A stretch of DNA of 64,000 nt from Pseudoxanthomonas spadix. Its GTDB lineage: Bacteria > Pseudomonadota > Gammaproteobacteria > Xanthomonadales > Xanthomonadaceae. Under the pieces are notes generated by a model. That model searched no databases. It saw nothing but the letters and a program-made list of their open reading frames with translations, and had not been told where the DNA came from. The stretch is from assembly GCF_003703395.1 (NCBI RefSeq), contig NZ_RDQN01000002.1, positions 496,001 through 560,000 on the forward strand, read 5' to 3'. Shown here piece after piece: positions 17,956 through 27,941 of this stretch. The position numbers and the translations under genes were made by a program. Each line of letters begins with the position of its first letter. Within the stretch, counting starts at the first letter, position 1.

Positions 17956-18988
17956 CCAGAACCCGGCGGGACACTGGTGCCGATTGACCCGCACAAGCTA
18001 GATACCCTAGATACCATGGCACGACCACCTGTTGGCGACGATGCACCGGCGCGATGGGATTCGCTGTGGTCGCCATCTCTGCATCCGTGCTGGTCACGCG
18101 TCTGCGCCCGGCCCAATCCCCCGGGCGCGACGTCTCGGCCTGCGGCGGGCTCGCACTGTTGGAACGGCGACGGCTGAATAGTGCCTCGACCTTGGACGAA
18201 TTGAAATGGCTGCTGTGCCGCTACCGCTACGGGCGCATGTACCGCAAGACCAACACCTGTTCGCCAAACCGACCGAAAACCTGGTGCTGGACCGCGATGC
18301 CCGCGGCCTGATACGACGCGATCGGCCGGGACATGGACTTCAACAAAAGTTGGGTCCAGCACTGGCCGCTCGCCCCCCCGCATGTGCTGGCGGTGCTGCG
18401 CGATTGCTCCAGCCCCAGCACCTCGATGGCGAGGCCATGAAATGTCACACGCGATAAAGCTCGAGGCGGCGGTAGGCCGCTGTCCGCCGATGCGACCGAA
18501 AGGGTTACGGTTCACCTGCTCGACCGGAGACTGGCCTTCACCGCCAAATATGTCTGCACCCACTGCCGCGGTAAGTTGCGCGCCGCCTCCTGCGCCGATC
18601 TGCACCTGTGGCGCTGGGAGGACTGACGAGCGCTCAGCATCAAGCAGTTGCAATGGCTAATGCTAGTGGAGCGTGGCCACTAGGACCAGCCGCTGCCGCC
18701 CATGTACCCGTCCGGACGGGCACATGGGCGGCAGTCGCCGGGCTGGGTGGGCGGACGCGCTGATCGGCTGGCTGATGGGTTTCGACAGCCGCTCCGTCGG
18801 CTGCCAGCGGCGTAACTACGGCGGCCCTGACCGTGCGCCGGGGGCGCCCGAACCGCAACGGCCAGTAGAACAACGAAATGCTATGGGTGCCACCTCAGCG
18901 GCAAGGTTCCACCGCAAGGCATCATCGCCGTTAGCTGCTTCGACGGGCTAGCCCGCGCTCCTTCAAGTACAAGTAATCGTCCGGCTGC
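17956..18988. other. gene-free stretch with degraded sequence
   Basis: No intact gene is supported. Plus-strand fragments such as LDELKWLLCRYRYGRMYRK (about 18190-18250) and FTAKYVCTHCRGKLRAA (about 18535-18590) look like pieces of transposase, possibly IS66-like, but stops and frame changes break them up. A near-perfect 42-bp palindrome lies at 18693-18734. Before the TauD-type gene ends at 18989 I see no promoter or RNA gene. Confidence 0.4.
18693..18734. repeat. 42-bp near-perfect palindrome
   Basis: Two 21-nt arms meet with no loop. The left arm starts CTGCCGCCCATGT and the right arm ends ACATGGGCGGCAG. They differ at one position (A against G). It could be a terminator for the converging transcripts, a recombination or resolution site left by a mobile element, or a very strong cruciform. 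It has no T-run, so a simple intrinsic terminator is less likely. Confidence 0.7.
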
Positions 18989-20077
18989 TTACACCCCTTC
19001 CAGCCTAGGCACTGCGGCCATGCCGATGCGGAAGCGCCCGCCCTCGCTGCCGCCGACACCATCGGGATTGACGATGCTGGCCCGATCCTCCACCACCGCG
19101 TTCTTGCCGAAGCCGTCGATCGCCGGCCGGTCACCGGTGCGGCGTAGCCACAGCCGCAGCAGATGTCGCCGACGCTGGGGTTCTTCGTAGTCGCTGAAGA
19201 AGGTGCGCGAGTGCAGCGCCGCGTAGTTGGACAGCCACTGGATATCGCCCGGACGGAAGTCCATCTCAATGGCCATGCCCGGCTCATAGGTGATGTCGTC
19301 GAACAGCTTGAGTAGCTCAATCTGCGCCTCGGTCAGCCGCGGCACGTTCGGGTAATCCTGCGCGGTCAAGATGTACAACGCGCCAGCATACATGCTGAAC
19401 ACGCCATCGGTCAGGTCGATGATCGGCGAGGTGTAGGTGTTGGCCGGAGCGTTGTGGTCCTGGCGCTTCCAGTCCCAGTGAAACGGCTCGAACAGCAGCG
19501 GCGCCAGGTCCGGGCGGCGCTTGAGGATCTCGTTGTAGATCTGTGCCCCAGAAACTAGGCATGAGGCGCCGCCCTGCTTGGACGGGCGCAGGCACATTAG
19601 CCCCACCACATCCGAGCTGTCAGAATGGAACGGTAGTGCATCGCGGATGCTGGCCGACAGCGCGGTCGGATCGTCCAGGGTTTTGTCCGAGGTGGCATAA
19701 ACGTGGCCGATCAGGTCGCCGAGCCGATTCTGCCGCATCGGCTCGCCCATGTGCAGGCCGAGGATGTAGTAGATCGCCGCCGACAGCGAGTCCGAGTACA
19801 GGTAGGTGCGCAGGCCGCGCACCAGCACGAAGCCGCGCCCGGTGTCGATGTCCCGCCCCCACGAGGCCACCGCCCCGGCGCAAGCCTGCAGCGGATAGTC
19901 GGCCGCTTGCACGAAGCGCAGGTCTGGGTCGTCCTCCACTAAACGCGCGCCCAACGCCTCCAGCTCGGCCACCTGCGTGGCCGAAAGTAGGTAGATCCAC
20001 TCGGCGCGGGCGGAAAGCTCGTCGCCGCGCCAGGCGGCCTCGGTGGTGATAGGTTCCAGTTCAGCGATTCCGGTCAT
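18989..20077 (-). CDS. TauD/TfdA-family Fe(II)/2-oxoglutarate dioxygenase, copy 2
   Basis: 362 residues starting MTGIAELEPITTEAAW. PFHSDSSDVVGLMCLRP gives the His-x-Asp iron ligands, and NYAALHSRTFF the distal His, followed by RRRHLLRLWLR, which supplies the 2-oxoglutarate Arg. The longer form with the KQGGASCLVSG insertion is a subfamily distinct from copy 1. The sequence just before the ATG (CTCGAGCCTCCT) contains no Shine-Dalgarno site, so the start is less certain than the frame. It is downstream of the TonB receptor gene on the same strand with a 200-nt gap. Probable role: oxidative cleavage of a substrate brought in by that receptor. Confidence 0.87.
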   Translation of the reverse strand: MTGIAELEPITTEAAWRGDELSARAEWIYLLSATQVAELEALGARLVEDDPDLRFVQAADYPLQACAGAVASWGRDIDTGRGFVLVRGLRTYLYSDSLSAAIYYILGLHMGEPMRQNRLGDLIGHVYATSDKTLDDPTALSASIRDALPFHSDSSDVVGLMCLRPSKQGGASCLVSGAQIYNEILKRRPDLAPLLFEPFHWDWKRQDHNAPANTYTSPIIDLTDGVFSMYAGALYILTAQDYPNVPRLTEAQIELLKLFDDITYEPGMAIEMDFRPGDIQWLSNYAALHSRTFFSDYEEPQRRRHLLRLWLRRTGDRPAIDGFGKNAVVEDRASIVNPDGVGGSEGGRFRIGMAAVPRLEGV

Positions 20078-20276
20078 AGGAGGCTCGAGGGTGGGATACC
20101 AAGGGGTTGACCGGCGTTTTCCACGCCGCACACCGGGCCGGCTTGCGTTCAGGTGCACGGGTCGTTGCCTTGCTTCAAGACCAGGGAGCGGCCTGGAAGG
20201 AGCAGAGCAGGTGCAACGGCGACCGCGTTCATTTCGCATGTTGACCTCACGACACCGACACCGACACCAGCGCCAG

Positions 20277-22685
20277 TCAAAACGAGTACTGTACCGAGAA
20301 GATGTACTGCCGCGGCGCGATGTAGGTTTCGGTGACCTGGGCGCTGCCATAGGGGTCACTGAAGCGCGAGTTCACCCCGTCACGGTCCTGCAAGTTTGTC
20401 ACCGTCAGCGAATAGTCCCAGTGCGAAGCCGCCGGGGCGAAGCTGAAGAATAGGTTGACCTGATTATAGGACGGCACCTTGTCGTCGTCGGCATTGTTGT
20501 ACAGCCGATACTGGTAAGAACCTCGATGTAGCAGTTCGGCCTTGGCAGTAAAAAGGCCGCTGGCAAAATCAGTGGTATAGGTGGCGCTGAGGTTGCCCTG
20601 AAATCTGGGGATTTTGGGCACAGTATTGCCGTTGATGTTCTGCGAGGCGGCCGCTCGCGCGGCGACCGCATCGGCGAAGTTGACCCAGTACAGCCAGCTC
20701 GGGTAGCCAGCAGCAATCTGCGCCTGCGAGGCCGATGCTGGATCCAGCGCGTAGTAGTCCTCGTCGAACTCGCCATGCAGCAGCGAAAAGGAGGCGTCGA
20801 AGCGCCAGCTCGGGGTGGCCAACCAGCTGCTCTCCAGTTCGAATCCGTAGATCTTGGCTCGTGGAGCGTTGCTGGTGCCCTCACCGTACAACATGGGGTC
20901 CTCGTTGAGGAATTGCATGTTTCTGTAGTCGTACAGGAACGAAGACGCGTTGACCTGCAGCGAATTATCCAGGAAGCGGTTCTTACTGCCGATCTCGAAG
21001 GAGTTGACGGTCTCGGGCAGGAAGTGCGGCCCGATCACGGCGGCGTTGCCGTTGGCCGTGGACGAGCCGTTGAGCCCGCCGGGTTTGTAGCCGCGGGTGT
21101 AGCTGACATAGCCCATGCTGCTGGGCGTGAACTGGTAGTCCAACGAGACCTTCCCGGTCGTCTCGTGACTCTTGTAGCCGGACAAGGTCTGCGGCTGCAG
21201 ATAGGCGCCGGAGGTCCAATTGGAAACTCCGCCGCTGAGGCTGTCCGCCTTGCCCTCGTACTTGTCCGTGTTGTAGCGGGCGCCGGCGGTTAGGCTGAGT
21301 TTGTCGGTCAGCGCGTAGGTGCCCTGGAAGTACGCCGCCCAGGACTTGCGGGTGTACTCCTCCAGGTCGCCATAGGTCACGCTGGCCACCTCGGCCGCAT
21401 CCCAGGCGGTGCCGGCAGCGAGCGCCGGGCGCACAAGGACCATGTCGCTGTCGCGGTACTCGACGATGTACTGCTTGTTGGTGGACTTCAGGAAGACCGC
21501 ACCAGTGATCCACTGGAACCTGCCGTCATCATTGGAGGCCAGATTGAATTCCTGCGAATACGACTTGACATCGCTCTGCCACTTGGCGATATGGTCATAG
21601 TTGTAACCGTCATAGGACAGGGGGCTATACGTTTCGGCCCAGAACAGGTCGGCAGTCAGCGCGTCGCCATCCCACGACTGGTTCGAATGCAGCTTCTGGT
21701 AGGCCGAGATCGACTTGAAGGTGGCCCAGTCCAGATTCCACTTGAGCGTCATCGCATACAGGTCGAATTCGATCAGCGACTTGCCCGGATAATCCGAACT
21801 GATCACGCGCGGGTCCTGTATCGGGTCGAGAGCGTTCTTCTGCGCTGGCGCGTTGGTGTCGCCCTTGTAAGTGATCGCGCTGAAGGTGGCGTCGAAGTCG
21901 TCGCTGGGCTTCCACAGCGCCATGATCTTGCCGCCCATGTCGTCGGCTTGGTCGGCCTCGTAGCCGTACTTGCCGTAGACGTCGGTCAGCTTCGCGTAGC
22001 CGTCGTGGCGGTACTCCTGCCCGGCCACACGCACGGCGAAGGTTTCGCCCACCGGCAGGTTGATCGAGGCATTGCTCTTGGTCAGCCCGTAGTTGCCCAC
22101 GCCCACCTTGACCTGCCCAGTCAGATATTCCAGTTCGGGTTGCTTGCTGACCACGTTGACGGTGCCGCCGGTTGAGCCCTGGCCGAACATGGTGCCCTGG
22201 GGGCCGCGCAGCACCTCGATCTGGGCGGGGTCGATGAAGGCGGCGTTGGCGGCGATCGAGTTGAAGATGTACACCCCATCCACGTGCAGCGACACGCCAG
22301 GTTGGGTGTTGGTGTTCTCTGGGGTCTCCGAGCCGATGCCGCGGATGGACATCACCCGCTCGGCGCCGCCACTCTTGGCCACCACCAGGCCGGGCACGAC
22401 TCCATTCAATCCGGTGACATCGTTGATGTTGGCCTGGTCCAGCTGCTCGGCCGAGATGGTGCTCACCGACAGGGGGGCCTTCTGCTGGTCCACGGCGCGG
22501 CGTTCGGCGGTGACCGTGACGGTGGACAACTGCTGGGCAATGGCCGCATCGGTGGTAGAGGTGGCCTGGTCCTCGGCCGGTTCCTCCGCCGCCACGGCCG
22601 GCCGGCCCGCGGACATACCGAACACAACGAAGGACGCCGCCAACGCCAGACTGTCTCTTGCCGGCCTACACTTGGAGCTTCGCAT
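20277..22685 (-). CDS. TonB-dependent outer-membrane receptor
   Basis: 802 residues. The signal peptide covers about residues 1-33. It is followed by a TonB-box-like STVTVTAER, a plug domain with RGIGSETPENTNTQPGVS and VEVLRGPQGTMFGQGSTGG, and a long beta-barrel ending in the aromatic FSVQYSF typical of outer-membrane proteins. GAGGTG lies about 8 nt before ATG 22685. The length and plug are those of the FecA/BtuB-like receptors that Xanthomonads use for carbohydrate and aromatic uptake as well as iron. Its position between the oxygenase reductase and a TauD-type dioxygenase suggests it imports the island's substrate across the outer membrane. Confidence 0.92.
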   Translation of the reverse strand: MRSSKCRPARDSLALAASFVVFGMSAGRPAVAAEEPAEDQATSTTDAAIAQQLSTVTVTAERRAVDQQKAPLSVSTISAEQLDQANINDVTGLNGVVPGLVVAKSGGAERVMSIRGIGSETPENTNTQPGVSLHVDGVYIFNSIAANAAFIDPAQIEVLRGPQGTMFGQGSTGGTVNVVSKQPELEYLTGQVKVGVGNYGLTKSNASINLPVGETFAVRVAGQEYRHDGYAKLTDVYGKYGYEADQADDMGGKIMALWKPSDDFDATFSAITYKGDTNAPAQKNALDPIQDPRVISSDYPGKSLIEFDLYAMTLKWNLDWATFKSISAYQKLHSNQSWDGDALTADLFWAETYSPLSYDGYNYDHIAKWQSDVKSYSQEFNLASNDDGRFQWITGAVFLKSTNKQYIVEYRDSDMVLVRPALAAGTAWDAAEVASVTYGDLEEYTRKSWAAYFQGTYALTDKLSLTAGARYNTDKYEGKADSLSGGVSNWTSGAYLQPQTLSGYKSHETTGKVSLDYQFTPSSMGYVSYTRGYKPGGLNGSSTANGNAAVIGPHFLPETVNSFEIGSKNRFLDNSLQVNASSFLYDYRNMQFLNEDPMLYGEGTSNAPRAKIYGFELESSWLATPSWRFDASFSLLHGEFDEDYYALDPASASQAQIAAGYPSWLYWVNFADAVAARAAASQNINGNTVPKIPRFQGNLSATYTTDFASGLFTAKAELLHRGSYQYRLYNNADDDKVPSYNQVNLFFSFAPAASHWDYSLTVTNLQDRDGVNSRFSDPYGSAQVTETYIAPRQYIFSVQYSF

Positions 22686-22857
22686 CGAACATCACCTCAA
22701 TCGATCATGGCGGGATGAGCCGGGCGAGGACGTCGGCGACCCGGGATGAGGTCCCAAGATTGTTCACGCCGCTGTAACCTTCTTGATTTACCGCGCCCTT
22801 TTTGTTGTTGCGCTGCGGGAGAGTCGCCCCCCCGGTGATCCTGCCTGACCCTGTTCC

Positions 22858-22885
22858 TGTAGAGTCGAGTGAGCTCGGCTCTACA
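22858..22885. repeat. GTAG-type REP hairpin
   Basis: TGTAGAGTCGAG pairs with CTCGGCTCTACA across a TGAG loop, a 12-bp stem with one G-U pair. It lies between the reductase gene (ends 22948) and the TonB receptor gene (starts 22685), both on the minus strand. It may end or attenuate the reductase transcript before the receptor gene. The same GTAG head recurs elsewhere in the window. Confidence 0.75.
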
Positions 22886-22947
22886 ACGGGTCGCCGCCGC
22901 AGTGCACCGCGTCTTTCACCAAAGGACCGCCCAGGGGCGCGCCGCAC

Positions 22948-23919
22948 CTATAGGTCCAGCACCAGCCGTGCCCCTTTGCAGCCGGAGCAGCAGATCATCA
23001 TCGTGGCGTTGGCGGCGCGCTCATCCTCCGTCAGGACGTCGTCGCGATGGTCGGGGGTGCCTTCCAGTACGGCCACCTCGCAGTCGCCGCAGATACCCTC
23101 GCGACAGGTGTAGTCGACCTGGACACCGGCGCCCTCCAGCGCGTCCAGAACGGTCTGTCCGGGGCTGACCTCCACCTGCCGACCGCTGCGCGCGAGAACG
23201 ACCACGTAACCGCCGGCGCTGGCCGCCTCCTGCGTGGACTGGAAGCGTTCGGAGTGGACATGGCTGACTGGGCGCCCCTGTACGCGCACCTTGTAGTCCT
23301 CCAGCATCGGCGTGCCACCGCAGCAGTACAGGTGCGCCTGCGGCGGCGCCCGCCGGATCACCGAATGCAGGTCCATGCGACAGCCGCCGGCGACGCGGCT
23401 GAAGTACAGGCACACACGCCCGTGGCGTGCACTCGCGGCGAACGCCTCAATCTGTACCAGCAGCGCCGCCTCCTCGCGGCTGCGCGCGCCATAGTGCAAT
23501 TCCCACGGCCGCCCCTGCGCCTCCAGCGCCTGAGCCATCGCCCACAGCGGCGTGATCCCGATGCCGCCGGCGATCAGAATGCTGGGCGCCGGGTCCGAGA
23601 CCAGGGCGAAGTGGTTGCGCGGCGCGCTGACCCTGAGCGCGTCGCCAGTGCGTACTCGCTCGTGCAAGAAACGCGAGCCGCCCCGGCCCTGCTCCTTCAA
23701 GGCCACTGCGATGCAATAGCGGTCGGCCTGGTCTGGCGCGTTGAACAGCGAGTACTGGCGCACGCCGGCCTCGCCGACTGCCACGTCTATATGGCTCCCA
23801 GCGTCAAAGGTCGGAAGCAGACCGCCATCGGCTCGACGCAGGTCGAGCAAGCGCACACCCGAGGTGCGGTCGTCCACCGCATGGACCCGCAGCTCCATAT
23901 CCAATCCGCTGGCCTGCAT
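22948..23919 (-). CDS. PDR/VanB-type oxygenase reductase (FMN and plant-type [2Fe-2S])
   Basis: 323 residues. The N-terminal flavin domain has RQYSLFNAP, the NAD-binding domain has ILIAGGIGITPLWAMA, and a C-terminal ferredoxin domain carries CREGICGDCEV followed by MMICCSGC, the four cluster cysteines. This is the class IA oxygenase-reductase architecture (phthalate dioxygenase reductase, VanB). It would take electrons from NADH and pass them to a Rieske oxygenase; the one at 5385-6581 is the only candidate seen here. Start is ATG 23919 or ATG 23898, neither with a strong Shine-Dalgarno site. It lies upstream of the TonB receptor gene on the same strand. Confidence 0.9.
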   Translation of the reverse strand: MQASGLDMELRVHAVDDRTSGVRLLDLRRADGGLLPTFDAGSHIDVAVGEAGVRQYSLFNAPDQADRYCIAVALKEQGRGGSRFLHERVRTGDALRVSAPRNHFALVSDPAPSILIAGGIGITPLWAMAQALEAQGRPWELHYGARSREEAALLVQIEAFAASARHGRVCLYFSRVAGGCRMDLHSVIRRAPPQAHLYCCGGTPMLEDYKVRVQGRPVSHVHSERFQSTQEAASAGGYVVVLARSGRQVEVSPGQTVLDALEGAGVQVDYTCREGICGDCEVAVLEGTPDHRDDVLTEDERAANATMMICCSGCKGARLVLDL

Positions 23920-24102
23920 CAACAACGTCCCATGCCCGCGGCGCCTGCAGCACCCGTGTGCATGAGCATACGGAACGATCACCTTGGCTTTTGCCTCAGC
24001 GCGCCCCTATTCTTGCCGGCGGCCCGGCGGCCCGGCGGCTGGGTGGGTGGGCGGCAATGGCACCAGCCGCAGCCGTGCCGGGCACCTCGCCGAACACCTG
24101 GC

Positions 24103-24615
24103 CTATTGGCCTATGTGCGCCAGCAGCTGCAGCGCGCCGTCAGCGGTCTCGCACGGGGCAGTCAGGCTTTCGGCCCAGTCGCCATCGTTGGCATCCACGA
24201 GGCCCCCGAGCTTCCGCCCGGCCTCCCGTTCGTCCATGGCCTGCATCAGCTTGTGCTTCATCCGCCAGGCCGCCGGATAGCTCACGCCAAGATGCCGCAT
24301 CAACTCCAAAGCAGACAGGTTGGTCTTGCTCTGGCCCAGCAGGTACATCGCCAGCAGCCAGGTCCTCAAGGGCAGCCGGCTGTGCTCGAACACCGTTCCC
24401 GAGCGCAGGCTGCTCTGATGGCGGCACTGCGAACACTGCCAGTAGGCCTGCCGGTGACGGTAGAACTTGCTACATCCCTTGCCGGCACAGCGGGGACAGA
24501 CGAACCCATCCGGCCAGCGGGCCGCTTCCAACGCGCCCTCGCACTGACCTTCGCTGCCGTACTCGGCCAGGAAGGCCGGCAGCGACAGCCCTGGTTGGAA
24601 CTGGACGCGGTTCAT
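24103..24615 (-). pseudogene. IS1595-family transposase, truncated
   Basis: It starts MNRVQFQPGLSLPAFLAEYG, followed by the zinc ribbon CPRC...CSQC and the well-conserved SKTNLSALELMRHLGVSY and KHKLMQAM, all typical of IS1595-family (ISXO2-like) transposases. After AGRKLGGL the family sequence stops where the DDE catalytic domain should begin, and unrelated residues run to a stop at 24103. The enzyme cannot be active. The fragment lies directly beside the truncated 3' end of the second TonB receptor gene, so the element or a deletion it caused probably removed the receptor's C-terminus. Confidence 0.8.
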
Positions 24616-25098
24616 TGCCATGATCTGACTCCTGCACAAGCGACTTGCCGTCAATGTGCAGGGCTGCTGACTCACAGGCTGCGACCGGGCTGAAGTAGCG
24701 TGCTAATCAGGTGATCGTATGGGTGTAGTGGTAATAGCGCAGGCCCAGGGTGAGATCGAGTGAATCGCTGGCATGCCAGGTGCCTTCGCCGTACCCCGCC
24801 TGCTGCTCGAACTGGTCGTGAATGAAGCGGCGGTACTGTACGTGCGGTTGCGGATGGATAACCTGCCCGGTGATCGGGTCGGCCCGGTAATACATGCTGA
24901 ACAGGCGGTTGTTGCGGTTTTCCAAATACACACCGGTGGTCCAATCGAACCTTTCGCCCTTGTTGGAGCTCAGCCGCCATTCGTTGGACCAGTTGGTAGT
25001 GCTGCCTGGGTAGTACAGCAGCGAAGGCACGTAGTCTGCTGCGGTGGAACTCAGGCCACTGTAGTACTGGGCCTGTGCGGCATAGGCCTGGGCTAAGG

Positions 25099-25923
25099 CC
25101 AATACTGTTCAGATACGCAACACCGGCGTAGGCTGATGCCGCTGGTGAAGCAGTTCGCCGCGATGGCGCACATGGAAGTTGCTCATCTTGCGTTTGACGC
25201 CACGCGGGTTGAAGCGCCCGCGACTGCTGACACAGCGCCCGCTCGCGATTTCGCTGAGCAGCGCGTCACGCCACGCAGCCAACCGCTCAGGGGGGAACGG
25301 CCGCAGCTTGCGGCATCTTGCGCTTGATCACGCGTACCGCGTGGATGAAGCTCAAGCGATCGGGGTCGAGTCCGCGCGGCCATGCGGCCTGGGTCATCAA
25401 TTGCCGGATCGCGAAGTGCGCCAGCAGCAACCCCCCCCTACGTGTCAACATGCGACCCAACAGCTACCCTCGGTTTTTATCTATAACAAATGGGCTCCGC
25501 TGCTGGAGTACACCGATGTCCCCTGATTCACCCACCACGGCCGAGATTGCTCCCGATCCGCAACTGGAAAAGCGGACACGGCGCCGCTTCAGTGCGCCTG
25601 AGAAGTTGCGCCTTCTGGCCGAAGCCGACGCCCTTGCTCACGGCGAGCAGGGGGCCTGGCTGCGCCGCAATGGCCTCTATGCCGCCCAGCTTTCTGCTTG
25701 GCGCTGGCAGCAGTCGCTCGCGCTGGCTCGCCCGTCCGGTATCGGCCAGCACTTCCTCGATCAGCGTCCTGGGGCAGACGCTGGCCAGCACGCCTGCGCT
25801 GATCAGATGCGCGACGTCCGCCCTCGCCGGGAGGGTCTTGCGGGTTCTCGCCATTGTCCATGTCCACCGAAGCTTCGATGGACATGGATTGTCAATGATC
25901 TCTTTCTATCTGAACAGTATTGG
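25099..25923. mobile_element. decayed IS4-family element with an IS3-type fragment inside
   Basis: Perfect 17-bp terminal inverted repeats CCAATACTGTTCAGATA (25099-25115 and 25907-25923) are bounded by an 8-bp target duplication GGCTAAGG (25091-25098 and 25924-25931). Inside, on the minus strand, are both ends of an IS4-type transposase. The N-terminus is MARTRKTLPARADVAHLISA from 25854. C-terminal pieces are LSFIHAVRVIKRKMP and SSRGRFNPRGVKRKMSNFH, separated by a frameshift. The middle is missing and is occupied by an opposite-strand IS3-type OrfA piece. The element is dead but its boundaries are exact. Confidence 0.82.
25516..25735 (+). pseudogene. IS3-type transposase OrfA fragment
   Basis: It starts MSPDSPTTAEIAPDPQLEKR and continues RRRFSAPEKLRLLAEADAL and LRRNGLYAAQLSAWRWQ. 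This matches the helix-turn-helix OrfA proteins of IS3-like elements (typically LRREGLYSSQLAAWR). After about 73 codons the similarity stops and the sequence becomes the antisense of the IS4 N-terminus. It sits inside the IS4 element, so this is insertion into an insertion sequence followed by deletion. The right-hand boundary is approximate. Confidence 0.6.
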
Positions 25924-27036
25924 GGCTAAGGCGGCATAAGCAGGGCCGAGCGACCGGTAGTAGGCTTCCGCCTGCGCCAGATGGCCGTCAGCCGCGCCGT
26001 AGCCGGCCTGATAGGCGGCAAACAGGCCGGAGGTGTCCTGACCGTAGGTATTGTCGCGGTCGTAGTAGGAGCTGACGCCGGTCAGCGTGGCCCAGTGCAA
26101 GTCCCAGTTCAGCGTGACGTTGGAGATTTGCGTCTGGTCCTTGTAGGGCACGAGAGTCTGCAGCGTGGAGCCCCACTTCACCCCGGCGTCTGGTGTGTAG
26201 GCGTAGTTGGTGCCGTTGCTGTTCTGCGAGGAATAACTCAGGTCCAGGGTCAGGTCCTCGCGGGGTTGCATACGAAACATCAGGCGGCCGCCGGCGTTGC
26301 CCGAGTAGTTCACGTTTTTCCGATCATAAGTCAGGCTGTCGATGTAGCCACCGGTTTCGCGCTTGTACAATACCGCGCGCATGCCAAGCACGTCCTTGAC
26401 CAGCGGTGCATTGACCATGATATTGGTCATCCACGACGAATCGCCGCCCTCGATCTGCGCATAGCCGGCCTGCACCGAGCCCTCGGTAGTATCCAGCGCC
26501 GGTTTATTGAAGATCACTCGCAATGCGCCGCCCATGGAGCTGGCTCCGTACAGCGTGCCCTGCGGACCTCGCAGCGCTTCGACCCGCTCCACGTCGAACA
26601 GGTTCATTTCCGGATTGCGACCGCCTGGATCACTGCCGGTGCCAACGGAACCGCTGATGGGCGTTTCATCGTAGTACACCGCGGTGGTGGCTTCGCCTAC
26701 GGCATTGATACCGCGCATGGCCAGTCGTGATGAACCCGGGCCGCTGTTGACCACGCTCAGGCCCGGGACGAACTTGGCGTAATCGCCCACGTCCAGCGAG
26801 CCGCTATCGGAGATGGTTTCCGACGTCAGTGCAGAAATGGTCACCGGCGTCTTTTGCAGGCTCGTGGTTCGCTTGGTCGAGGTGACGGTGATGGTGTCGA
26901 GCATCTTCGCGCTGTCCTGGGGGACGGGAGTCTCTTGGGCCACGGCGACAGAGCCGTGTAGACCCATGTACAGAGCGAGTGCGAGAAGGCCGGGACGGAG
27001 CATGTCGAGACGGCGGAGGCGGGCGGACAGCGGCAT

Positions 27037-27941
27037 GATGGCTCCTGGCAGACGGACAGATAGAAGTGGATGGTCATCCCTGATCGGACGGTGCGACACG
27101 CCGCACACGGGGTTCAACTGAACATGCAGTTAACGGGTCAATCATGCCCGTCAAGGGGCATTTGGACCAATTACCTTTGGTTCATCCGATGCCTCCGGGT
27201 GTCTCGCCCTGAGAGCACAAACCAGGGGGCATGGCGCCCACCGGCAAGGACCTGGGCCAATGACCCCGACCGTGAAGTCTCTCGGAAGTCACTTGCCTAT
27301 AAACAGGAAGCACAGGGTATGCAGAATGGACATGCCTCAATTCACCGCCCGGTCATGCATCTATGGAACAAACAGGCGCATCGGCTGCTGGTGCTGCGGC
27401 GGCGGCGCAGCTGTCGCCGTACGTTGTTGCTGGCGATCGGTGCGACCACGGGAAAAAACGTGATGCGACTGATCGTGTAGTCCCTGCCAGTGTTCTGCAG
27501 TCAAGGTGCTGCTCGCGGGTAATTCTCATCCGATAAGTGCCAGGCCGGTTATTGTTCCCTGTGCCCGCCGGGGGCTGCCGCTGGGTCGGCGGTTCGCGCC
27601 GTCGCCGCCACTTGCTGTTGTCCTTCGCTGTAGCCCGCCCCACTGCCGCTGACTCCTGCCGCGGCCTACCCGCACGGGCCCGGCCGGACCGCGCAAGGTC
27701 GATGCACACGTAGCCCATGCTCCCGCGTTCATGGATGCCGAAGAAAAGCGCAGCAGCAAGTCCGGTAGGAATCACTCAGAGACTGAGAGTTTTTCAGATT
27801 TCGACTGCGGCAATTTTTCTGCGGACAACGGCCGCACCTTCATCAAGTAGACGGCGCGGTTTGATCGCCCGGGCCGCTTTTTTGGCGGCACCGCCCGCGT
27901 CCATTGCGTCTTGGCGGCGATGTTGAGCCTCTGGAGGCCTC
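27037..27941. other. gene-free stretch between the receptor pseudogene and IS remnants
   Basis: I find no supportable gene. The left part must have held the promoter of the interrupted TonB receptor and contains a small hairpin (ATGCCC...GGGCAT at 27144-27161). The right part, about 27760-27941, is probably the 3' non-coding end of an IS1182-like element whose coding remnant ends at 27942. Frames in between look random. Confidence 0.4.

Larger units (their letters stand above)
24707..27036 (-). pseudogene. TonB-dependent receptor, interrupted and truncated
   Basis: ATG 27036 (AGGAG 6 nt upstream) opens a receptor with signal peptide, TonB-box-like DTITVTSTKR, plug motif VEALRGPQGTLYGASSMGG and early barrel. 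The frame breaks at 25923 where an 825-bp insertion begins and resumes at 25098. Removing the insertion and one 8-bp target copy joins LGPAYAALA to QAYAAQAQYYS in frame. The second part then ends at 24707 beside an IS1595 fragment, missing roughly the last third of the barrel. The gene was therefore hit twice and is non-functional. Its intact neighbour at 20277-22685 may have taken over, or it served a related substrate. Confidence 0.88.
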
